Shown here piece after piece: positions 57,252-64,000 of a stretch of 64,000 nt of DNA. Below the pieces are notes generated by a model that was given only the letters and a program-made list of their open reading frames with translations, ran no database searches and was not told the origin of the DNA. Source of the stretch: Dichetophora obliterata (taxonomy: Eukaryota > Arthropoda > Insecta > Diptera > Sciomyzidae); the NCBI GenBank assembly GCA_963920525.1, contig OY986436.1:177975361-178039360 (forward strand). Reading direction: 5' to 3'. Numbering within the stretch: the stretch's first letter is position 1; each line of letters starts with the position of its first letter. The position numbers were made by a program, and so were the translations under genes.

Positions 57252-58152
57252 AAGGGTGGTTAAATTTTAAGGGCCGATGTTGATTTTGAATAAACACACA
57301 TAATTAAAAAAATTATTGTCATTTCTTTTTATTATGATAATACTGGTATGATTCAATTATGTATGGACCTCGACGGCACACCTCCATCCGATGGTCCAAA
57401 TTTTCGATGACGCTGAGGCATAATTAAGGTTCTATGCCGTTAATGTGCCGAATTATCTCATCCTTTACCTTTTGAATTGTTGCTGGCTTATCGACGTACA
57501 CCTTTTTTTCAAATAACCCCAAAGAAAGAAGTCCAACGGTGTCAAATCACATGATCTTGGCGGCCAATTGACATCGCCACCACGTGAGATAACACGGCCA
57601 TTGAATTTGTCGCGCAAAAGAGCCATTGTTTCGTTAGCTGTGTAGACAGTGGAACCGTCCTGTTGAAACCACATATCATCCACATCAATATCTTCCAATT
57701 AGGGCCATAAAAAGTTCGTTATCATCTCACGGTAGCGAACAGCATTCACAGTAACTGCCTGACCGGCCTCATTTCGGAAAAAAATACGGCCCGATGATAC
57801 CGCCAGCCCATAAACCGCACCAAACAGTCACTCTTTGTGGATGCATTGGTTTTTCGACAATCACTCTTGGATTATCATTCGCCCAAATACGGCAATTCTG
57901 CTTATTGACGAATCCACTGAGGTGAAAATGTGCCTCATCACTGAAGATGATTTCCTTCGAAAATTGATCATCCACTGTTGCCATTTCTTGCCACGATTCT
58001 GACCATTGGCGACGCTTGAAATGGTTAAGAGGCTTTGCCTCAAGAGGCAAGCCTGAATAACTTTTACGCGTTGTTCGATTTGTGCATCTTTCCAACAACA
58101 CGTTTAGGTGTGGTTCACATTCAACATTGGCCCTTAAAATTTAACCACCCTT
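57252..58152 (-). mobile_element. DD41D mariner, internally deleted
   Basis: Both ends present: AAGGGTGGTTAAATTTTAAG and its inverted copy ending at 58152, flanked by TA (57250-57251 and 58153-58154). At 901 bp it lacks about 350 bp relative to its relatives; the loss lies between the start of the gene and the region before the first catalytic aspartate. Confidence 0.92.
57390..58097 (-). pseudogene. Mariner transposase with internal deletion
   Basis: The gene begins with a lost ATG (ERCTNRTTRKSYSG corresponds to ERYTIEQLVKVIQA of the 31.3-kb copy), then the deletion joins to LNHFKRRQWSESWQEMATVD. First catalytic D in FSDEAHFHLSG, a frameshift after GGIIGPYF, then DDMWFQQDGSTVYT (second D) and SCDLTPLDFFLWGYL (third D) with 41 residues between the last two. 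A second frameshift follows at the run of T at 57505-57511. Most of the DNA-binding half is gone. Confidence 0.85.
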
Positions 58153-58154
58153 TA

Positions 58155-58499
58155 TAAAACATAATAAAAACTAGGAATAATAATTTTAATATAACTTAAA
58201 ATAGCTTACATATAACATTTAAGAGAGATATGCTGCACTCTCCTCCTCCCAAAAAAAAGAGTCCAGTTGCTGAATTGATTCAATTTGCAATTCTTTTTCA
58301 TTCTCTGTTTTTTTAATAAAGACCAAGCCGCGCTTGGTAAAAACAGCAGACAGTTGTTTTTGTTTCTTATAGCGGATCGCCGCTCACATTATATTAAAAT
58401 TTACCTTTGTCAAGCATTCATTTATATAAATTTATGCTTGTGAGCCAAAACCAGCATGTTCCAATCGAAGAGAGCGTAGAATCAATCAAACTTTTTCAA
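58155..58499. other. No recognisable gene
   Basis: AT-rich, no motif. Confidence 0.45.
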
Positions 58500-58720
58500 A
58501 AGCAAGTTTTGCTATATAAGCTGTCAAATGTGATATATCTGTGTCGATAAGTAATCTAAGTTATTGATGTAGCTTTGTTCCATGCATAAACCCACAAAAT
58601 TTGGAGCTTCTATCATGACCTTAGCCAAAGTTATGACACAAACACAAAAGACTCTTCCTTATAACTTATATGGCGATTAAAAACTTTTTACCAAGATTTG
58701 TCGAAACTTTGGAATCAGGC
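58500..58720 (-). repeat. Dispersed repeat, partner at 5.1-5.4 kb
   Basis: Reverse complement of the 5135-5360 sequence with about the same order of conserved words (GTGTCATAACTTTGGCTAAG, GAAGCTCCA, GGAACAAAGCTACATCAATA). This copy lacks the 87-bp duplication. Confidence 0.6.
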
Positions 58721-61392
58721 TTAAGCTTTTTTTGTTTATTGACACAGATATAATGATTATGAAGCTTATGTGTGAATTAAGTTGCCTGTGAAAAAAAAAC
58801 AATTATGTCTTTTGTTGGAAAAAAACTAGATCACTATCAAAACAACCCAAAAGATAAGTGTGTATGTACGTGAAGCCGATCCCAGTAACAAAATATGCGA
58901 TCGCTCTCATGAGGAGCAACAAGGGAGCGCTCTTTTGCTGTTTTATGGGATCAAAAAGTGTGCACTTGCTCTCCCTTATTGTTTTAAAGGATCAATAGGT
59001 GAGCAATGAATAAAAATAATGGAAAACAAAGTGAGGCATGTCCTTTTTATGAAACTCTTTCACTATTTTCTGTGAAAAAAAAATTATATATTTTATATGG
59101 TACTTCGCTGATACAATTGGATCATTCATTCATCGCTCTTTTTCAGCTTCTCTGGGATTTAATAGGGAGCGGTACTTTTCCTTGGATAAAATTCTTTATA
59201 CCAAAATTGTTTTATACCAATACACAATGATAAATATACCAAAAAAATCTTCTTCTTCTAGTTCTGAGATACTATTTTAGGGAGCGGTACTTTTCCTTGG
59301 ATAAAATTCTATTGTTTTATACCAATACACAATGATAAATATACCAAAAAAATTCTTCTTCTTCTAGTTCTGAGATACTATATTTTCTCTTATATAGCAC
59401 AGTTTAATCGTGTTGAATTTAGCGAAATTGAAAATCATCTCTCTAACTAATTTAATAACTTCAATCAATTTTCATGGGAAATCTAATGAAATTCTTTCTT
59501 AGATATAAGACACAATTTTTGCTATCTTTAAAACTCAAAAGAATTTAGTTTTAAAATCCATAAATATTAAAAAAAAAATAAATTGTTTTATTTCATTTAC
59601 AAAAATTCTTTGTTTTTTGTCCGTCATAACATCTTGACACCTTATGTTGTGTCAAGCTTCGCACTCAACACAGTTGTTGCTGCTATAAATTTTGTTAACA
59701 TCTCCGGAACACGAATTGCATTTCCTGCTTCCTTCCTGAGTTGTGCCTAGCTTTTATTTCTGTGTTTATTTATGATGGTTTTTTGGTATTTTGTTTTCTT
59801 TTTCATTTTATCAAACCTAGTTTTATTTGTATTACTATACTCACTATACTAAGGCTTTCAGTGTTGCAAGCGTGCTTCCTTCACGTACCCCACTCAACAT
59901 TTTACACAAACTATGTGCTACTTCCTCCTTCTTTATCGAGCATAAACTAAATAACCGTAACAACGTTTGCTGCATATTTTATTATAATGTTGATGAGGTT
60001 GTTTGCAGTTTGTTGTTGTCGCTGCGTTTTCTGTTTCAGAAGCCTCGTCATGTTGTTGAGAATTTTGTTGTTGTTGCCACAGCACCCATCCTTGACACCT
60101 TCTTTAATTCCACGCTTTGTGCTGCAGCCACCAACCGGTAAGCCACGTGCTAAAAAATTTGTTTATTTATTTATTTATTTATTCACTTTCTTTTCATCTG
60201 CTAGTCGCAACATATTTTTGTTTATTTCTCTGCTTTTATTTTCTGTTATATTTTCAGTATCGTTCTTGGTGCGCTTGTTGAATATACTGCTACATTTCAT
60301 GCTATAGAAATTTAGAGCATACTTTCAGGGGCCCTTCACAGTGTAATTAAATTTTTAGCCACGTCTTCTTGAGTTTGCGTTTTAAGTTTGTGTTTGTATA
60401 TAATGTTAACCTAATTTTATGCATAATTTACACTTTTAATGAAAATACGTTGCATACTTTAAGGAGTTCTAATATATGTTAATTATAATTACTAAGTGCT
60501 TCCGCCATCTGCGTTACATAACATTTTAATAAACGTCTTACTACAAACATATATTTTATGTCTTACAAGTTTCCTTCTCCTGCATCAAAAAGTTTTTATA
60601 TTTCGCTTTTTTTGATACTTATTTTGCTAGACTACGTGCTTCATGCTCTTTTAAATATAATTTTCAAATTTGTTCTTTTAGAATTTTATTTCAGCTGCTG
60701 TTTGAATGACATTCAGTTGTAGAGGTCATAGAATGAAAATAGTCATAATATACTTCAATTTTATTTTAAGAATTTGTTAAAAAGTGTTGCATTTGCAAAA
60801 GCAGAAGGTTATTTGTTTAAATAAATTCAAAACCATTTTTCAACAATTGACAAATGTTAAAAGACGATATGATTTCAAATGTGACACACCTTTTGATATT
60901 CACCTGGTCCTAGCAATAACCTGATACGAATTTGATAAGGATTTCTCTAGTAAGACAAGGCTCAGCAAAACCTGATATTCACCTGATCTGATCAGAAATT
61001 AAGAGGATTATTCTTATCATCTTCGGATCCCATTTGTACCTATATAATAATTAACCAAACTGATTTCCACTCATTAGGTCACACAACCAGCACAAATATT
61101 AATAATTTTGCACATTTGCTTTAATACGAGTTTTTTTAAATGTTTCAACTTCCTTTTAAATATAAAGTTTCGAAAATAAAACAAATATTAAAATCTTTCC
61201 CCGTTTTTTGTTAAGGTTCATTTTTGGTTGGTCACAGAAATAGCACAAATCTACTGAAACTAAAACAAATATTTAAAGAAATAAATTTTCTTCATTAGTA
61301 TTTAAATAAATGATATTTATATTATGTTGTATAATCATAATTTTTTTATTATTGAACATAGACTACAGGGTGCAATTTTTACTTACTTTAAC
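58721..61392. other. No recognised gene; holds two simple repeats
   Basis: Low-complexity, T-rich DNA. Frames at 59741-60307 are hydrophobic by composition, not by a recognisable protein. A TTTATTTA run lies at about 60160-60182. Confidence 0.5.
59164..59384. repeat. 115-bp tandem duplication
   Basis: Units start AGGGAGCGGTACTTTTCCTT at 59164 and 59279 and both end TCTAGTTCTGAGATACTAT. The second lacks about 11 bases (TTATACCAAAA) near ATTCT. Confidence 0.92.
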
Positions 61393-61612
61393 CAAGGCTC
61401 GGCAACCTTTTGAGTCGGAGGAGTCAAAAAATTACAATTTACATTTACAAAATTTCAAAGTTTTCAAAGAGCCACAAAATTTTTTCTTGGCAACAATAAA
61501 TAATACTCGCATAAAGTTTTTTGATAAAAAAAACTAATCTATTTATTCATAAGAAAAAATATCTATTTATTCATATATAAGAAGTGTTTTTAACAACAAA
61601 TTAGATAATATA

Positions 61613-62374
61613 TTAGGGTGGGTCAAAAAAATCAATTACTTTTTTTAAAAAAAGTGACACGGAAAAATGGGTTGCTAGACACCTTAAAAAAACTCTCACC
61701 AAATATGAGCTCTTAACTTTTATAGGAAGATGCTCCGCATCGCAGTTTTTTTTTCTTAGTCCAATAGAAAAAAATTCATACCTCATCATTAATTGATTTT
61801 AAATGTTACCCAAGAATTTTGTAGGAAATTTAATGCTCTACAAAAAAGGTATCTAATACAATAACTTTTCCCTTAGCCTCATCATTTGAATGATATTGAA
61901 GATTTAAGTTTGATTATTTTAAGACATATTTAATTTTTGCTTATGAATTTTATAACTCGACAATAAATGACTATTATAAAATGCGCAGTGAAAATTTTTG
62001 TAGGAAATTAACTGCTCTATAAAAATGGTATGACATGTTTTGGCAATTAAATTTAGCGTTCAAAAGATATTCATCATCAAACTTTCATGTGTACTGATTT
62101 TAAAAGTTTTTGGTTAGATAATAATTCAATAAATCATTCGTATGGTGAGTCTTACGGAAAAAATATGTGATACCTTTTTTGTAGAACATTAAATTTCCTA
62201 CGAAATTCTGGGAAAACATTTTTCTGTACAATCAATTAATGATGAGGTATGAATTTTTTCTATTTTTCCTATTAGAGTAGAGAGCTCATATTTGGTGAGC
62301 ATTTTTAAAGTGTCTTGCAACCCACTTTTTCATGTCACTTTAAAAAAAATTATAGATTTTTTTACCCACTCTAA
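61613..62374. mobile_element. 762-bp foldback MITE, TTAGGGTGGGTC type
   Basis: TTAGGGTGGGTCAAAAAAATC-like left end (first 12 bases shared but for one with the 42-45.9 kb family) and the inverted TTAGAGTGGGTAAAAAAA on the right, next to TA repeats. Almost the whole element is palindromic, for example AATGGGTTGCTAGACACCTT against AAGTGTCTTGCAACCCACTT, and CATACCTCATCATTAATTGA against TCAATTAATGATGAGGTATG. It lies between the hAT end and the hAT gene. Confidence 0.88.
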
Positions 62375-62600
62375 TATATATGGCATTATAATATAATTAC
62401 TTATTATTTAAGTAAAAAGTTAAAACAATTAAACATTTACTTACAACACTAAATTCTACTTCAATAACAAACAATTGAGCAAGCAAATTAAATGCGAGCA
62501 TGGCTTTGCATGGTTATTCAAGTAGAAAATTTCAACTTTATTAAACAATGTAACTTGTACTTAAAATAAAAAAAAAAATCATACATTTGAGCAAACAAAT

Positions 62601-63265
62601 TCAATGGGAGCGTTGGCTTTGCAGGGTTTTAGGAAGTTTGTAAATTCTAAATTTTCTAAACGTCTCTAAATTTTTATATTTTGGTTGGCTTCTTACTTTA
62701 CTATTAATTATATTCAAGCAAGAGAACGCTTGCTCGCACGAAAATGTTGATCCGAAGATCGTCATCACTCCAAATGCCAACTTCTTCACGTCACTGTAGC
62801 CATCTGGAAGACTATTCCATGCGTCGAATATAAGTGCTTCAACACGCCGCATTTCTTTTAAAGCTGTCCATTTTTGTTGTGTTACGTCCATACATTTCTG
62901 GACACCCAACTCTTCCAACTTGCTTCTCAACTCTGTAAATTGTGGCTCAAATGGCTCAATTTCATTACTATTTGTGTTGAAAATATTTACTATGAATGCT
63001 AGAGTGCTTTTGTTGGTTTTGAATTGCTTAAATCTGTCAGAAAATTCACCTTAAATTTTTTTATAACTTTACTGAAGTAATTCGTGTCAACAGTTGCACT
63101 GGTTTTATCGCAATATTGCTTTAGAAATTGAAAATGAAGTAATTTACCGCTCTGAATATATTCTGCAAAAATAATTAATTTCTCTTCAAAACAAACCAAT
63201 TCTTCTACCAAAACATAGGCTGGGTTTCTCTTTCCTTGCAGTTTTATATTCAGCTCATTTATTGA
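62601..63265 (-). pseudogene. hAT transposase C-terminal half, broken
   Basis: Minus strand: [20 protein letters not shown] then [31 protein letters not shown], a frame change near 63000, then LGVQKCMDVTQQKW, and FGVMTIFGSTFSCEQAFSCL with NIINSKVRSQPKYKNLE. The 'FGSTFSCEQAFS-LN-IKSK-R' block is the hAT C-terminal dimerisation domain of the ZBED5/FAM200-like group. Catalytic residues upstream are not visible in the window. Confidence 0.75.
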
Positions 63266-63360
63266 CTTAAAAAAAGAAGTTAAGTATATTATTTTGAAAA
63301 AATATGTCTAATATATATTTTAAAAATATAATACTAATTATTTTACGTACCTTTACTTCG

Positions 63361-63366
63361 GTTTTT

Positions 63367-63397
<31 letters not shown>

Positions 63398-63470
63398 TGT
63401 ACAATGTACATTGTACATTAAGAGATTAAGAGATTAAGAGAAAGAGATTAAGAGATTAAGAGAAAGTGAA
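63361..63470. repeat. Microsatellite cluster
   Basis: TTA repeats pass into an AT run (63381-63399), then the palindromic TGTACAATGTACATTGTACA (63399-63418), then five to six copies of AGAGATTA(AG) to 63467. Confidence 0.93.
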
Positions 63471-64000
63471 CCTAGATCTATTTTATGACGATTCCCAAAA
63501 TATTTTGGCTGTCATGATAACCGCCAGTGAGCTAAACCATTTTGAAATAACCTCATGGTTTTCGTAAAAATTTTTTTAGTTTTCCTAAAATCATGGTTTT
63601 TGTAAAAATTTCGGCTTGCTGAGTGGTTGTTAAAAAAAACAATCAAAGTGAGTAAAGTTTTCAATTTTTTGAATTGGGTTAAAGGTAATGCTGCTTTTCG
63701 TGTATTTTTTAGTTATTTTGAATAAAATTTAAATATTGTAACTTCATTAATTCTAGTGCTATCCTCATTTCCAAGATATATTTAGAAATATTTTGAGTGC
63801 TAACACTGATTCCTGATTCAGAATTGTTTAAGTTGATGCATATAAAAGCTGAAATATTTATTATAAAATAAAAACCCACTGAAAAAATATTGCAAGAAAT
63901 TAAAATATATAATAGAAGTTAAGAAGTTATTTAAATTTTGAAGGTTTTTGCATGGAAATAAAATAAAAATTATCAAAAATATGCATGAAAAACAGCATAA
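63471..64000. other. No recognisable gene
   Basis: AT-rich; no motif or repeat boundary identified. The missing hAT N-terminal coding would be expected in this direction but is not recognised. Confidence 0.4.

Larger units (their letters stand above)
61393..64000 (-). mobile_element. hAT element relic (one end seen, other beyond window or lost)
   Basis: CAAGGCTCGGCAACCTTTTG at 61393 resembles hAT termini of the 'CAGGGGTCGGCAACC' kind and sits downstream of a minus-strand hAT transposase. No inverted partner is seen before 64000. The right limit is therefore only the window edge. Confidence 0.5.

Noticed and set aside
59741..60307. Hydrophobic plus-strand frames suggestive of membrane proteins
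   Set aside because: T-rich DNA gives Leu/Phe-rich frames in several registers; no start context or family pattern.
1..64000. CRISPR arrays, operons, ribosome binding sites
   Set aside because: The sequence is eukaryotic; tandem repeats found have no spacer-repeat pattern and no prokaryotic gene organisation is present.

Overview
This is AT-rich, strongly eukaryotic, insect-like DNA, most probably from a higher (cyclorrhaphan) fly. The reasons are the mix of mobile elements: DD41D mariners of the type first described as 'rosa' in the tephritid Ceratitis rosa, non-autonomous Helitrons with A|TC...CTAG|T borders, piggyBac and hAT relics, a gypsy-type gag with a CX2HX9CX3C motif, several non-LTR retrotransposons and many foldback MITEs. 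A tephritid host fits but is an inference. I find no intact host protein-coding gene. The only host-derived coding piece I recognise is a decayed fragment of the mitochondrial processing peptidase beta subunit at about 51.3-51.7 kb. The window reads as intergenic or large-intron DNA filled with nested transposons.

Layout. 0-2.5 kb: nothing recognised. 2.5-9.5 kb: nested foldback elements, an old tandem duplication with a MITE in one copy, and a run of Helitrons (5.96-8.43 kb) rich in internal tandem repeats. 10.2-14.4 kb: a hAT relic, a Helitron and a decayed Tc1-type element. 16.7-18.4 kb: a foldback element split at a TA by an almost intact DD41D mariner. 18.7 kb: a tRNA-like sequence. 19.4-22.8 kb: a MITE and a Helitron on the minus strand. 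22.8-26.4 kb: simple non-repetitive DNA. 26.4-29.6 kb: a Tc1-type element split by a piggyBac-like element. 30.0-32.9 kb: two MITEs, a second DD41D mariner and a perfect 60-bp-arm hairpin. 33-37.9 kb: mostly unannotated.

37.9-46.1 kb is the most informative part. A gypsy-type gag/protease remnant is broken twice by 5'-truncated non-LTR retrotransposons, each with visible target-site duplications. It is followed by a 3.5-kb long-TIR DNA transposon (42.03-45.57 kb) that encodes a roughly 730-codon, one-intron, DDE-like protein spoiled only by three nonsense codons. A 310-bp MITE with 97-bp perfect arms follows and shares its TIR, and another MITE with a related TIR lies at 61.6 kb.

47.1-48.2 kb holds layered tandem repeats of unusual composition. 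48.2-52.5 kb is CAA/CAG-rich non-coding DNA plus the peptidase pseudogene. 52.5-57.0 kb is a minus-strand non-LTR retrotransposon split at TTAA by a piggyBac element whose catalytic core is intact. 57.2-58.2 kb is a third DD41D mariner, internally deleted. 61.4-63.3 kb is a hAT relic with the 61.6-kb MITE inside it.

The elements do not act together as a pathway. They form a stratigraphy: many insertions lie inside others, so their relative ages can be ordered. All family assignments were made by reading translations and motifs by eye; no database search was possible.
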